Origin: Okeania sp. SIO3I5 | GTDB lineage: Bacteria > Cyanobacteriota > Cyanobacteriia > Cyanobacteriales > Microcoleaceae | Length of the DNA: 39,231 nucleotides | Assembly: GCF_010672085.1 (NCBI RefSeq) | Contig: NZ_JAAHHT010000017.1 | Span: 160,986-200,216, forward strand | Direction of reading: 5' to 3' | Part shown: positions 27,013 through 35,937 of the stretch, in pieces | Numbering within the stretch: the first letter of the stretch is position 1 | Layout: every line of letters starts with the position of its first letter | The notes under the pieces: model-generated | What the model saw: the letters and a program-made list of their open reading frames with translations, nothing else | Told to the model about the DNA's origin: nothing | Databases searched by the model: none | Program-made: the position numbers and the translations under genes

Positions 27013-29835
27013 ATGCCCAAAAATCAGCCAGTTCGATGGTACACAAGCTTGAATGCCCAAACCATGATTATTTTGGGCATATTTGCCTCTAGTCTAATTA
27101 GTAGTTTTATGTTTACCATCAATAGGGAAGGTAAAAAACTGGTTTTCCGAGAATCATCCCGTCTCATTCAACAAACAGGCGATAGTGCTGTCTCAGATTT
27201 AACTGTTCGTACTCAAGAAGTGGCAGCTTTAACTCGCACCCTGGGGTTGACAGTCGAACAATTATCCAAATCAGAAACAATTTTCCGGAGTGTCATACCA
27301 GCAATAATTGATTTTCAAGGTGACATGGATATTGCTGGAGGTGGAGTTTGGCCGGAACCCTACCGTTTTGCTCCTGATGTAGAAAAAAGAAGTTTCTTTT
27401 GGGGTAGGGAACAAGACGGAACTTTAAAATATTATGATGACTATAATGAATCTGGTTATCACGATCAAGACTGGTATGTGATCGCGCCATATTTAGAACC
27501 AGGAAAGTGTTTCTGGAGTAGGTCTTATGTAGACCCTTTTTCCCAACAACCAATGGTAACTTGTACGGTTGCTACTCAAGAAAATGGGGAATTTTCTGGG
27601 GTGGTGACTATCGATCTGAGACTGGAAGGTTTACAAAGTTTTACCACAGCTTTGCAGAAAAAAACTCAGGGGTATATTTTTATTGTAGATCGAGATAACA
27701 AATTTATCAGCTTTCCAGATATCGATCTAGTGAGGCGAATACATAAAGATAGTAATGGCACTACAACAGATTTTCTATTCGCATCAGAGTTAGTCAAAGT
27801 TCATTCCGAATTTGCTCCTATTGCTGAAGCACTAGAAAAGATAAATCAAGAAATTTTAGAGCAAGCACAGCAAATGCCGAACTACAAACTAGAAACTGTT
27901 GCCGAACTCGAACAACGAAGTTATCAAATTAATTCAAAGCAAGCGCAACTTATGAGTGTTATTCTCGCCGATCCTTTGGGGGGAGAAACAGACTCAACAA
28001 GATTACTGAAACAATTGGAAATAGACGATGACTGGTTACTCAAAGAAAAATCAATCGTTGATATTTTTCATATACCCAATACCTACTGGAAGTTAGTTAT
28101 TGTTAAGCCTTTTTCCGAAAACATTGCCGTAGCAACTGCTATTTCCCAATTTCTGATTAACCGGACTATATTTATTGTTGTCATTGGAGCATTACTCATC
28201 CTGGCAGTAGTTAAATTTCGACTCCTCGAACCCATTCAAAATTTGAGCAAAGCAGCTAAAAATATTGAGGATAACCCCAATCAAATTGCAGATAGTCAAT
28301 GGCAGCAAGAATTACCCACTAAACGTCAGGATGAAATTGGTGAACTAGGGCGAGCATTTATTAGTATGGCAGAGCAACTGAAAGAATCTTGGGAAACCTT
28401 GGAACAAAGAGTAGAAGAGCGTACTGCGGAATTAGCTCGATCGAATCAAAAATTGGAAATTGCTAATCGTGCCAAAACTGAATTTCTGGCAAATATGAGT
28501 CACGAACTCCGCACCCCACTTAATGGGATTTTAGGTTACGCTCAGATTCTACAACGTTCTCATATTTTGGATGAAAATGGCTCAAAATCTGTGGAAATTA
28601 TCTATCAATGTGGCAGTCACCTGCTAACTTTAATTAATGATGTCCTGGATATGTCTAAAATTGAAGCTAATAAAATGGAATTGCTGCCTACTGATTTCTA
28701 TTTTCCCGCATTCATGCAAGGTATTGTGGAAATGTGTCGCTTCAAAGCAAAACAAAAGAATATTGCTCTAGTTTACCAATGTGATGCAGAATTACCAGAA
28801 GGTGTACGTACTGATGAAAAACGGTTACGACAGGTATTGATTAATTTATTGAGTAACGCCATTAAATTTACTAATGATGGTACGGTAACTTTTACCGTGA
28901 GTCGCTCTGAAACTGGTTTCCGGTTTGAGGTGCGCGATACTGGTATGGGCATAACACGGGAACACTTGGAGACTATATTTTTACCTTTTGAGCAGGTGGG
29001 AGATACGACAAACCAATCCGAGGGAACTGGTTTAGGGTTGGCAATAAGTCAAGAAATTGTCCAGATGATGAATAGTCAAATTTATGTGGAAAGTCAAGTA
29101 GGTATAGGTAGCGTGTTTTGGTTCGATTTGTCCTTAGAATATTCCCTAGAGTGGGTGAAGTCGGCACAGTCTAGTATTAAAGGGGTGATTAAAGGTATTA
29201 AAGATCAACCTCGAAAGATCAAGATTTTGGCAGTGGATGATAAGTGGGAAAATCGTTCGGTCATTGTTAATTTATTGCAACCTCTGGGGTTTGAATTAGA
29301 AGAGGCAAGGAATGGTCAAGAAGGTTGGGAAAAGGCGCGAGTTTTTCTGCCCGATCTAGTTATTACTGATTTGATAATGCCTGTAATGGATGGTTTTGAG
29401 ATGATTAGGTGGTTTAGGGAGTCTGAGGTTTTGTCGAATGTACCAATTCTGGTTTCTTCTGCAAGCGTGTTTGAGTATGACCAGTATAGGAGTTTTGAAG
29501 CGGGTGGCAATGATTTTTTGCCGAAACCAGTCGAGGCAAGAGAGTTATTAAATAAGTTGCAGCAGCATTTGGGTTTGGAATGGGTGTATGAAGAAGAAAC
29601 GGTCTCAGAAGAAAAGGAGGTGGATGAGATGGAGATTATACCGCCTGGTTCTGAGGTATTGGATACTTTGTATGAGTTGGCGATGAAGGGTAATTTTAAG
29701 GGTATTGTGAAGCAGGTTCAAATTCTGGAGAAGGTTAACGACAAATATGTTCCGTTTGTGCAGCAAATTAAGAAATTGAGTAGGGAGTTTCATGACCAGC
29801 AAATTATTGAACTGATTGAGCGGTTTCGCGTTTAA
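27013..29835 (+). CDS. Hybrid sensor histidine kinase with double-Cache-like sensor, HAMP and receiver
   Basis: 940 residues. A membrane helix at about 15-36 and a second near 390-408 bracket a ~350-residue periplasmic domain of Cache type (WPEPYRFAPDVEKRSFFWGR, YNESGYHDQDWYVIAPYLEPGKCFWSRSYVDPFSQQPMVTC, GVVTIDLRLEGLQ). HAMP and a coiled coil (about 410-480) lead to HisKA with NMSHELRTPLNGILGY, His497. The ATPase domain has NLLSNAIKFTN, VRDTGMGI and [11 protein letters not shown] receiver domain follows (about 735-855: AVDDKWENR, phospho-acceptor Asp786 in VITDLIMPVMDGFEM, Lys838 in FLPKPVEA). The last 70 residues are acidic and helical. It senses an extracellular small molecule (unknown) and phosphorelays internally; the output partner is not encoded nearby. 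Confidence 0.93.
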   Translation: MPKNQPVRWYTSLNAQTMIILGIFASSLISSFMFTINREGKKLVFRESSRLIQQTGDSAVSDLTVRTQEVAALTRTLGLTVEQLSKSETIFRSVIPAIIDFQGDMDIAGGGVWPEPYRFAPDVEKRSFFWGREQDGTLKYYDDYNESGYHDQDWYVIAPYLEPGKCFWSRSYVDPFSQQPMVTCTVATQENGEFSGVVTIDLRLEGLQSFTTALQKKTQGYIFIVDRDNKFISFPDIDLVRRIHKDSNGTTTDFLFASELVKVHSEFAPIAEALEKINQEILEQAQQMPNYKLETVAELEQRSYQINSKQAQLMSVILADPLGGETDSTRLLKQLEIDDDWLLKEKSIVDIFHIPNTYWKLVIVKPFSENIAVATAISQFLINRTIFIVVIGALLILAVVKFRLLEPIQNLSKAAKNIEDNPNQIADSQWQQELPTKRQDEIGELGRAFISMAEQLKESWETLEQRVEERTAELARSNQKLEIANRAKTEFLANMSHELRTPLNGILGYAQILQRSHILDENGSKSVEIIYQCGSHLLTLINDVLDMSKIEANKMELLPTDFYFPAFMQGIVEMCRFKAKQKNIALVYQCDAELPEGVRTDEKRLRQVLINLLSNAIKFTNDGTVTFTVSRSETGFRFEVRDTGMGITREHLETIFLPFEQVGDTTNQSEGTGLGLAISQEIVQMMNSQIYVESQVGIGSVFWFDLSLEYSLEWVKSAQSSIKGVIKGIKDQPRKIKILAVDDKWENRSVIVNLLQPLGFELEEARNGQEGWEKARVFLPDLVITDLIMPVMDGFEMIRWFRESEVLSNVPILVSSASVFEYDQYRSFEAGGNDFLPKPVEARELLNKLQQHLGLEWVYEEETVSEEKEVDEMEIIPPGSEVLDTLYELAMKGNFKGIVKQVQILEKVNDKYVPFVQQIKKLSREFHDQQIIELIERFRV

Positions 29836-29926
<91 letters not shown>

Positions 29927-30079
29927 ATATCCGGTAGCATCGGTAATATAATTACACCTGCTTTTAGAAAAATATTGTTTGTATAATCTGATCTTTAAAA
30001 ATACTCAAAAACTTGACTACTTATTCATATAAAAAAGGAGTTTTTGAGAATAACTTTTCGTTATTCTTAGTTACTTTCA

Positions 30080-30113
30080 AAAGAAACCCCACACTGTAGA
30101 ACCAGCGTGGGGT
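30080..30113 (-). terminator. Rho-independent terminator for the minus-strand small gene
   Basis: Read on the minus strand: ACCCCACGCTGG, a four-base TTCT loop, ACAGTGTGGGGT, then TTCTTTTG. It is a strong GC-rich stem with a T-rich tail, lying 67 bp after the stop of the small ORF at 30180. The plus-strand side lacks an equally good T tract (AAGCTTTTGTTTC). Confidence 0.65.
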
Positions 30114-30179
30114 AAGCTTTTGTTTCTGAATATGTTTTTGTTCCTGAACCAGCTACAACATTCTGGCAATCAAAAAATT

Positions 30180-30323
30180 TTACTTGTTGGTAAAGTCAGT
30201 AAAATTTTTTTTGTGCATTTCAATTCTAATGCTTTTTGGAAATTCGATTTCTAGAATAAAGCTAGATGGTAGAACGAAAGACAAAATGGTTAAGGCTGGT
30301 ATAGCCAGCTTCATAAAGTTCAT
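30180..30323 (-). CDS. Small hydrophobic peptide gene (candidate)
   Basis: 47 residues from ATG 30323, starting MNFMKLAIPALTILSFVLPSS with a basic, polar C-terminal half (MHKKNFTDFTNK). It looks like a small membrane or secreted peptide. The purine-rich AAGAAGAAAGAAA just before this ATG is the best ribosome-binding context. The frame stays open to 30419 (79 residues), but that start would lie only about 10 nt from the predicted transcript start. Support comes from its setting: a good minus-strand promoter at 30436-30463 and a terminator at 30080-30113 give a tidy transcript of about 340 nt. The opposite strand is also open here, so ORF length alone is weak evidence. I recognise no family. 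Confidence 0.45.
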   Translation of the reverse strand: MNFMKLAIPALTILSFVLPSSFILEIEFPKSIRIEMHKKNFTDFTNK

Positions 30324-30412
30324 TTTCTTTCTTCTTGATAGTTTGGTCGTTCTTGTTCTGTCCATAATTTTTTGTTTGGTAAAATTGTCTTTTTTTTTAT
30401 GCCTATTGACAG

Positions 30413-30440
30413 TTGACAAGCACCAAGAAGTAGGTATTAT
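30413..30440 (+). promoter_or_regulatory. Sigma70-type promoter, plus strand
   Basis: -35 TTGACA (30413-30418, consensus), 16-bp spacer, -10 TATTAT (30435-30440, 5 of 6). Predicted start near 30447, at the beginning of the candidate structured RNA. It overlaps the minus-strand promoter, so the two should compete. Confidence 0.6.
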
Positions 30441-30463
30441 AAAAGGCGAATAGAAATTTTCAA
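30436..30463 (-). promoter_or_regulatory. Sigma70-type promoter, minus strand
   Basis: Read on the minus strand: -35 TTGAAA (30463-30458), 16-bp spacer, -10 TATAAT (30441-30436, consensus). Predicted start near 30429, upstream of the small hydrophobic ORF. Its -10 shares bases with the -10 of the plus-strand promoter. Confidence 0.6.
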
Positions 30464-30692
30464 GGTGACTTTTGTCCCACCTGTCTCTATAGTTGTGTTA
30501 CTATAGAAGCTTTGTATCGCTTTCTAAAATACCTTTTTTGGTATTTGACGCAAAATCTAGGAGAAAAAGCTGTCAAGGCTTTTAGTAAAGCAAAGGCACT
30601 TGGTTGGTCTGGTAAACTGTTACAAGTGCCTTTGCGGACTTTCTCCAAATCCGAGTATAGGTTATCTTGCTTTAATAAAATAGTCAAGATAA
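30447..30692 (+). ncRNA. Candidate structured non-coding RNA
   Basis: A series of hairpins follows a near-consensus promoter. These are AGGTG/CACCT (30463-30482); TCTATAGT/ACTATAGA with a 6-nt loop (30486-30507); AAATACC/GGTATTT with a T6 loop (30527-30546); GGAGAAA (30560) pairing with TTTCTCC (30646 end) around two arms; and TTATCTTG/CAAGATAA (30662-30692). The two enclosed arms are AAAAGC/GCTTTT (30565-30583) and a perfect 13-bp GCAAAGGCACTTG/CAAGTGCCTTTGC (30590-30635). The enclosed layout is a three-way junction. I could not match it to 6S, tmRNA, SRP or RNase P RNA. Short ORFs on both strands here are probably by-products. The 3' end is uncertain, as no T tract follows the last hairpin. 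Confidence 0.45.
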
Positions 30693-31250
30693 GATCTGAT
30701 TTATAAAGTAAATATTAAGGCGCTGAATCACTTGCTATATCTAGGTTTTAGGATTTATTGTTAAGTAACCCCCTAATTGCTAAAAGCTAGATAATATAAG
30801 ACTTTTAGCGAAGTTTACAAATCAGCTCTAAATTGAGATATTTTTTAAACCCACCTTACATCCTTGTGTATTACACTAAAGTATTACAACAAATTGATAT
30901 TTTTACAATTACTAGAGTTATTAAAATTTTTTATAATAAATCACTTTTATAAGCGGAGCATTGGGTTAGTAGTATCGCCTAACTCTTACTATTAATCTCT
31001 TCATTTATCAGATGTAATTATATTATACCCAATCTGGGTTAAACACACCCGCATTCTAGCAAACCACGAAAACTCTGTAGAGACCTTGTATGCAAGGTCT
31101 CTCCATCTAAACCGGATTTAGTATTACATCAATGCTACCGGATTTAAGATCAGGAGTCGGGAGTCGGGAGTGGGACAAAAGCAATACATGAAAAAGATTG
31201 AAAAATACTCCCCCCACTCCCCTACTTTCCTACTCTCTGTCTATTTGACT
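30693..31250. other. Non-coding spacer before the debranching enzyme
   Basis: No gene. It contains a GCTAAAAG/CTTTTAGC inverted pair (about 30778-30810), the palindrome at 31077-31104 and two decayed family-1 ends (CCGGATTTAGTA near 31115, CCGGATTTAAGA near 31138). GGAGTCG heptamers follow. Confidence 0.55.
31077..31104. repeat. Imperfect 28-bp palindrome (GTAGAGACCTTG arm)
   Basis: GTAGAGACCTTG, TATG, CAAGGTCTCTCC. Same length and opening as the palindromes at 4946 and 7696 but with another inner stem; the last base pair positions have decayed. Confidence 0.75.
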
Positions 31251-33347
31251 TCAACGAACCTGATTAATCGCTGACCAAGCTCGCAAAACTTCTGCAACAC
31301 TCCACGCTTGAGCAATACAACCGCGAGGTGTTATCGGTTCATTGCCATCAAAAATTTCACTGATACTACCAACACCATGCACCATTAAATGCTCTGTCAT
31401 TGGTTTCAATAACTCCTCAGCTTTTACCGGGTCATTATAAATTCGTAAATGCGCCGTAACATAAGCACCTATCAACCAACCCCAAACAGTACCCTGATGA
31501 TAAGCTCCATCACGTTGATAAATATCTCCGCCATAAACACCCTTATACTTTGGATCATCACTAGCAAGACTGCGTAACCCATAAGGAGTTAATAGCTTAT
31601 AAGTACATATATCCATCACCTGTTTTTCTTGCTCCGCTGTCAGAAGGGGAGCATAACTATATTTACCCATTGGTGGCAATGACAAAGCAAATATTTGATT
31701 CGATCGCAAAGAAGCATCATTACCATTAGGTGTATCTAGCACATCGTAACAATAACCACCTTCTTGATTCCAGAAACGAGCAAAACCCTTTTCCTTGATC
31801 AACCTTGCTAATCTTTCATAATCTAAATTATCCTTACCCAACTTTTGAGCAAATTTATCCATGATTTGCAAAGCATTGTACCACAAAGCACTGATTTCAA
31901 TCGGTTTCCCAATACGCGGTGTTACTACCCAGTCACCTACTTTGGCATCCATCCAAGTAATTTGACTACCTGGTTCTCCTGCATAAATTAAACCATCATC
32001 AGCATCTAACTGGATATTGTAACGGGTGCCTCGACGATAGTAGTCAATAATTTCTGCTAATACTGGAAACAATTCTACTAATAATTTGTCATCTTCGGTT
32101 GCTTCATAATATGCTCGAATTGCTTCAAAATACCAAAGTGTCGCATCTACAGTATTATAATCTGGTGTAGTTGCACCATCGGGAAAACGATTAGGTAACA
32201 TTCCGCGATCGACATATTTGGCAAAGGTTAACAGAATAGACTTTGCTACGTCAAATTGTCCTGTACATAGAGTTAAACCAGGTAAGCTAATCATGGTGTC
32301 GCGTCCCCAGTCTTCAAACCAATGATATCCTGCAATGATGGTTTTGCCGTCTGGATGTTCGGGGGATTTGCGATCGACTATAAATTGGTTAGCTGCTAAT
32401 ACTAATTGGTTTATCCATTCTGGTGTTGGTGCAGAAAATTTAGGTTTTTTCTGGGTTAGTCTTTTCCAGAGTCGGCAAATTGGATTTTTGTCTTTTGGTT
32501 GGGATGTTTGAGCAGTAGCAAATTTTTGGATGACCCTTTGCTCGTAAGCACGACGAGATGCTAATGCTTGCTCGCCATTGGTAGTAGGATTTTCTTTGGT
32601 ACTGGCAACTATAGTTAGAGATTTGCCTACTTCTAATTGAGCATTGAAGGTGACAGCGTGTAGGTGGTCTTCTAATTCTTGTTGCCCTCGATATTTTTCT
32701 ACTGCTAGGTTAAACCCGTAATACCAATCGTTGGCAGGTTTGGATACTAGAGTTTTATTGTCTATTAGTAAGTATAGAGGGGTAGCTTCTGGGAAAGCTT
32801 TAATACAGACTCCTTGTTTTATGTTGTCGGTGCTGATATCCCAGTTGTTAGCGTGGGTATGATGATGATGATCTTTATGGTTGATTAATGCTTTGATGGC
32901 TAAGTTTAATGGTTGGCTACCACGAAGCAGGTTATAATGTATGTAAGTTGTGTTTTCTCCTTGCTCCATCCATATTCGTTTCTCTAATACTGCGTCTGCA
33001 AATGTAAATTTCCATACTGGTATTGTTCCTTCTAAATGGAAGTTTTCTATTTGTTTGTAACCTTCTGGATTTATTGTTCCGTCTGCCCAACGGTTACAAT
33101 ATAGGGGGTAGTTTTGCTCTTTATATTCAGCAGTTTCGTCTAATTTTGTTAGGAGTAGAGTACGCCCTAATGGGGGTTGGAGAGTTGCTATTAGTAGTCC
33201 GTGATAGCGACGGGTTAGGAGGTTGGTTATTGTGCCGGAGGCGTAACCGCCTATTCCGTTTGTGATTAACCATTCCCGTGATTCAGCTATATTGAGATTA
33301 CTACATTTTTCTCGTTCAAAACTGATGACCATAAAGATAATCTTCAC
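31251..33347 (-). CDS. Amylo-alpha-1,6-glucosidase (bacterial glycogen debranching enzyme, GDE_N/GDE_C)
   Basis: 698 residues. The N-terminal GDE_N beta domain (about 15-260) has EWLITNGIGGYASGTI and TRRYHGLLIA. The C-terminal (alpha/alpha)6 catalytic domain (about 310-690) has YHWFEDWGRDTMISLPGL with Asp350, DATLWYFEAIRAYYEAT, SQITWMDAKVGDWVVTPR, YQRDGAYHQGTVWGWLIGAY and SEIFDGNEP, all family hallmarks (GH133). It hydrolyses alpha-1,6 branch glucose in glycogen, in the cytosol. Unlike GlgX-type isoamylase debranchers it belongs to the eukaryote-like glucosidase group. ATG at 33347 or the in-frame ATG six codons later (MVISFERE) could be the start. Single gene; no other glycogen genes nearby. 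Confidence 0.93.
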   Translation of the reverse strand: MKIIFMVISFEREKCSNLNIAESREWLITNGIGGYASGTITNLLTRRYHGLLIATLQPPLGRTLLLTKLDETAEYKEQNYPLYCNRWADGTINPEGYKQIENFHLEGTIPVWKFTFADAVLEKRIWMEQGENTTYIHYNLLRGSQPLNLAIKALINHKDHHHHTHANNWDISTDNIKQGVCIKAFPEATPLYLLIDNKTLVSKPANDWYYGFNLAVEKYRGQQELEDHLHAVTFNAQLEVGKSLTIVASTKENPTTNGEQALASRRAYEQRVIQKFATAQTSQPKDKNPICRLWKRLTQKKPKFSAPTPEWINQLVLAANQFIVDRKSPEHPDGKTIIAGYHWFEDWGRDTMISLPGLTLCTGQFDVAKSILLTFAKYVDRGMLPNRFPDGATTPDYNTVDATLWYFEAIRAYYEATEDDKLLVELFPVLAEIIDYYRRGTRYNIQLDADDGLIYAGEPGSQITWMDAKVGDWVVTPRIGKPIEISALWYNALQIMDKFAQKLGKDNLDYERLARLIKEKGFARFWNQEGGYCYDVLDTPNGNDASLRSNQIFALSLPPMGKYSYAPLLTAEQEKQVMDICTYKLLTPYGLRSLASDDPKYKGVYGGDIYQRDGAYHQGTVWGWLIGAYVTAHLRIYNDPVKAEELLKPMTEHLMVHGVGSISEIFDGNEPITPRGCIAQAWSVAEVLRAWSAINQVR

Positions 33348-33488
33348 AATATATATAGTTGTTCATGGGTTTGGCTTGAAACCCGATTGTTTTATAGCAT
33401 ATTTTCTTTGAGAAGGTTTTGAGAAGGTAGTATTTTGGTTTTTTATCTGATTAATCTCTAGGTATTTCTAGGACTTAGCACTTTTTAT

Positions 33489-34212
33489 GGCTTTTTTTTT
33501 TCAATCGGAACTTTATTGTATTGAATAAAAAATCATATATAGGGACGAGAAACCCCCAATATTTATTTTACTTTATCAGATTTATTTCCCAAATGCAACC
33601 TTTTTTTCACTCCGCTACTTTTTCTGGGTGCTTTCGCAAATGATAATTCTAGTTGTTTCTCAAATGTTGCTTTTGATTGATAGCGATCGCTTCCTCTGCT
33701 TTTCTGGAGCTTCACAGAATGACATCTCTGGTCGTTCATTCAAATATTTCTTGCTTTTGATTTGAGAAAACGCTTCCTTTTCCTTCACAATCGGGCTTTT
33801 TGGCGTTGAATAAACAGTCATGTGTAGGGACGAGCAACCCCCACCGTTAATTTCACTCTATCACGATAACTAACTTTTTTCTACCCTTCCCACTTAAATT
33901 TTTTGAGCTTCATAAAATGATAATTCTGTCTATCTTCTCAAATGTTGCTGACTCTGTTTTTGGGGAGCTTCACACAATGACGTCTCTGGTCGTTCATTCA
34001 AATATTTCTTGCTTTTGATTTGAGAAAACGCTTCTTTTTCCTTCACAATCAGGCTTTCTGGCGTTGAATAAAAAGTCATGTGTAGGGACGAGCAACCCCG
34101 ACCGTTAATTTCACTCTATCACGATAATTAACTTTTTTCTACCTTTCCGACTTAAATTTTTGGAGCTTCACAAAATGATAATTCTGGCTATTTCTCAGAT
34201 GTTGCTTTTGAT
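33489..34212. repeat. ~258-bp tandem repeat, three copies of increasing similarity
   Basis: The second (about 33720-33977) and third (about 33978-34212) copies share long stretches: TCTCTGGTCGTTCATTC (33725 and 33983), GTGTAGGGACGAGCAACCCC and CACTCTATCACGATAA. The first copy (33489-33720) is clearly diverged but has TAGGGACGAGAAACCCCCAA and AAATGATAATTCT in the same places. It was probably an old duplication followed by a recent one. Each copy has a short GGGACGAGCAACCCC segment. Confidence 0.85.
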
Positions 34213-34315
34213 ATTGGCGATCGCTCAAGCCTCTGGCTTTCCTGCGGAATGCGGAGCAAACAGGCAGAGGTACTGATAACTGATATAGCTAAGAAAGAAT
34301 TGGCTCTTGAAAATT

Positions 34316-34377
34316 ACTGATGATGAATCTCAGAGTAGGAAATGTTTTTCATGCCTGTTCCCAGTTAAGTGTTCCCT
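34316..34377. repeat. Dispersed ~62-bp repeat (second copy)
   Basis: Matches 26534-26595 with a handful of substitutions, the same orientation, and the conserved centre AGGAAATGTTTTTCATGCC. Confidence 0.75.
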
Positions 34378-34552
34378 GCATATAACTGAAATGACAGCCG
34401 TTAACGCCCGTTGTGCGCCAACAAAAACTTAGTTTTAGCGTCGAGCGTTGCGTCAGTAGTATCCCATAAATCCTAAATAGGTTCTATAGACAGCAAAAAT
34501 TAAGCAGAACCCAGGCACTGCTTGTGGAATTCTCCTTTCCTTTCCCAAATAT

Positions 34553-35119
34553 TTAATTACTTCTGTTTTTTCCTTTCTTTTTCGATTTTCTTTTCTGATT
34601 TTTTGGCTTCTTAGCTTTTGCACGTTGCTGAACTATTTCTGGTGGCGGACCATAATCTCCATCACTAAAGTACACTCGCTCTACTCTCTTTTCAGGCTCT
34701 ACTTCAATCCACAGCCTGGCACCTCCAGCAAGACTAGTATTCGGTTCATGGGGTTGATAAATTATTTGGCAAGGGCCGTGAATTTTCAGAGCGTGGCAAT
34801 AATCTTTTTTATCTCCCACTTTCACAGCTACTGCTGCATATTTAGTTTTATTGTCTCTGTTGTAGTCTATAGTTTTTCTGAGAACATGAACGATAGTCTT
34901 GGCTGTACGTTGAAATTTATTCCAAGTCCCTTGAGGACCACGACGGCCTGGTGTAATTTCTGGCATTCCCCGATGGTTCAGAGGAATTTTCCAAAATCTG
35001 CCGACTTTTTCGGCATCAACAACACGACCATTATTGAGTAGAAGTCGCAATCTACCTGTGGAAATATTGAGCAGAAAAGCTGCTTGTGTGGTACTAACAT
35101 ACGAAAGAGTCATAACCAT
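34553..35119 (-). CDS. HTH (excisionase/MerR-like) DNA-binding protein with basic tail
   Basis: 188 residues. Residues about 5-50 form an excisionase-type winged helix-turn-helix: YVSTTQAAFLLNISTGRLRLLLNNGRVVDAEKVGRFWKIPLN. The middle (about 60-155) contains the charged PEITPGRRGPQGTW and beta-rich YAAVAVKVGDKKDYCHALKIHGP and ARLWIEVEPEKRVERVYF, with no family I can name. The last 30 residues are almost all Lys/Arg/Gln/Asn (KAKKPKNQKRKSKKKGKNRSN), a nucleic-acid-binding tail. It may be an accessory factor or a regulator; there is no integrase nearby. The start at 35119 (MVM) could also be Met3. Flanked by spacer DNA on one side and pseudogenes on the other. Confidence 0.75.
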   Translation of the reverse strand: MVMTLSYVSTTQAAFLLNISTGRLRLLLNNGRVVDAEKVGRFWKIPLNHRGMPEITPGRRGPQGTWNKFQRTAKTIVHVLRKTIDYNRDNKTKYAAVAVKVGDKKDYCHALKIHGPCQIIYQPHEPNTSLAGGARLWIEVEPEKRVERVYFSDGDYGPPPEIVQQRAKAKKPKNQKRKSKKKGKNRSN

Positions 35120-35231
35120 AACGTTACGGTTTTAAGTTATATATTTTAATTATACTAAATAATCTTTAAATTTACTAAAAAAGCCAATAAATTAAAAACT
35201 GATAATTGATAACTGATATTGAAAGTTAGCA

Positions 35232-35606
35232 ATGGCATTCCCAGAATTAAGATGTACTTTTAACGGACGTTCCCTAGTTCCAGATATTTCAGTTTTTGCA
35301 TGGCAATGTATTCGCAGAAAACCCAATGGTAGAATCGAAAACAAATTTGAAATAGCACCAGATTAGGTAATAGAAATTCTCTCCCCAGACCAAAGTTCTA
35401 ATCAATTAATTAATAAAATTCTTTTCTGTCTCAATAATGGTACTCAGTTAGGTTGGTTAGTAGATTCTGAAGATGAATTTATAGTGACTTTTCAACCTAA
35501 CCAACAACCATAAATTAGATATAATTTTGATAATTTACCAGTTCTCAATTTATTAACAGATTGGCAATTATCTATTGCAGATTTATTTAGTTGGTTATAC
35601 AAATAA
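35232..35606 (+). pseudogene. Uma2-family (DUF820) endonuclease remnant with two nonsense codons
   Basis: Readable as MAFPELRCTFNGRSLVPDISVFAW...FEIAPD, stop (TAG 35364), VIEILSPDQSSNQLINKILFCLNNGTQLGWLVDS...QPNQQP, stop (TAA 35511), then LPVLNLLTDWQLSIADLFSWLYK and a final stop at 35604. In intact Uma2 proteins (about 190 residues) the first stop is usually Trp (APDW) and the second Glu. The N-terminal ~60 residues are missing. The PD-(D/E)XK core (VPDISVF, EILSPD) is still recognisable. Uma2 genes are present in large numbers in cyanobacteria and often decay. Confidence 0.88.
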
Positions 35607-35937
35607 GGTTTGCTGAATAAAGTCGAGTAGGGGGCGTTTTGCTAGCCTATAACTCGGTTAACGCGGAGCGAAATGAAAAGCATTTCTTTTTATTCCCAAT
35701 CTGACGAGGAAGTTACCATGATGGTTTGCAAACAGTTGGGTATTAACTCCTCTTTAGATTGGAAAAAAGTTTGAAATAAAAAGAGCAGATGGTGCTTTGA
35801 CGCCAAAAGTTTATGATCCTGCTAGTCAGAAGGTAGCGGATATCGACAATGAAAAGTTGACTAACCTCACCTAACATTTGCTTGAAAAATTAGTTAGCAT
35901 AAGTCATACCTAAAATACAGTTAGCTTCTAATAAAAC
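35607..35937 (+). other. Spacer with a few degraded codons between two pseudogenes
   Basis: Plus-strand fragments such as MKSISFYSQSDEEVTMMVCKQLG (from about 35675) and KRADGALTPKVYDPASQKVAD (about 35781-35845) are readable in different frames, separated by stops and a shift. They suggest a small decayed gene that I cannot identify. At 35899-35937 homology to the end of the membrane-protein gene begins. Confidence 0.35.

Larger units (their letters stand above)
33348..34552. other. 1.2-kb non-coding spacer made mostly of a three-copy repeat
   Basis: Contains the ~258-bp array (33489-34212) and the dispersed 62-bp repeat at 34316-34377. I see no gene. All stretches between are AT-rich with frequent stops. 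Confidence 0.65.

Noticed and set aside
30184-30453. Plus-strand 89-codon hydrophobic ORF
   Set aside because: It runs into the plus-strand promoter, has no plausible promoter of its own, and its hydrophobicity follows from T-rich sequence complementary to the minus-strand ORF.
30487-30706. Small ORFs on both strands over the hairpin-rich region
   Set aside because: Both coincide with nested stems, which produce mirror-image reading frames; no ribosome-binding context or family resemblance.
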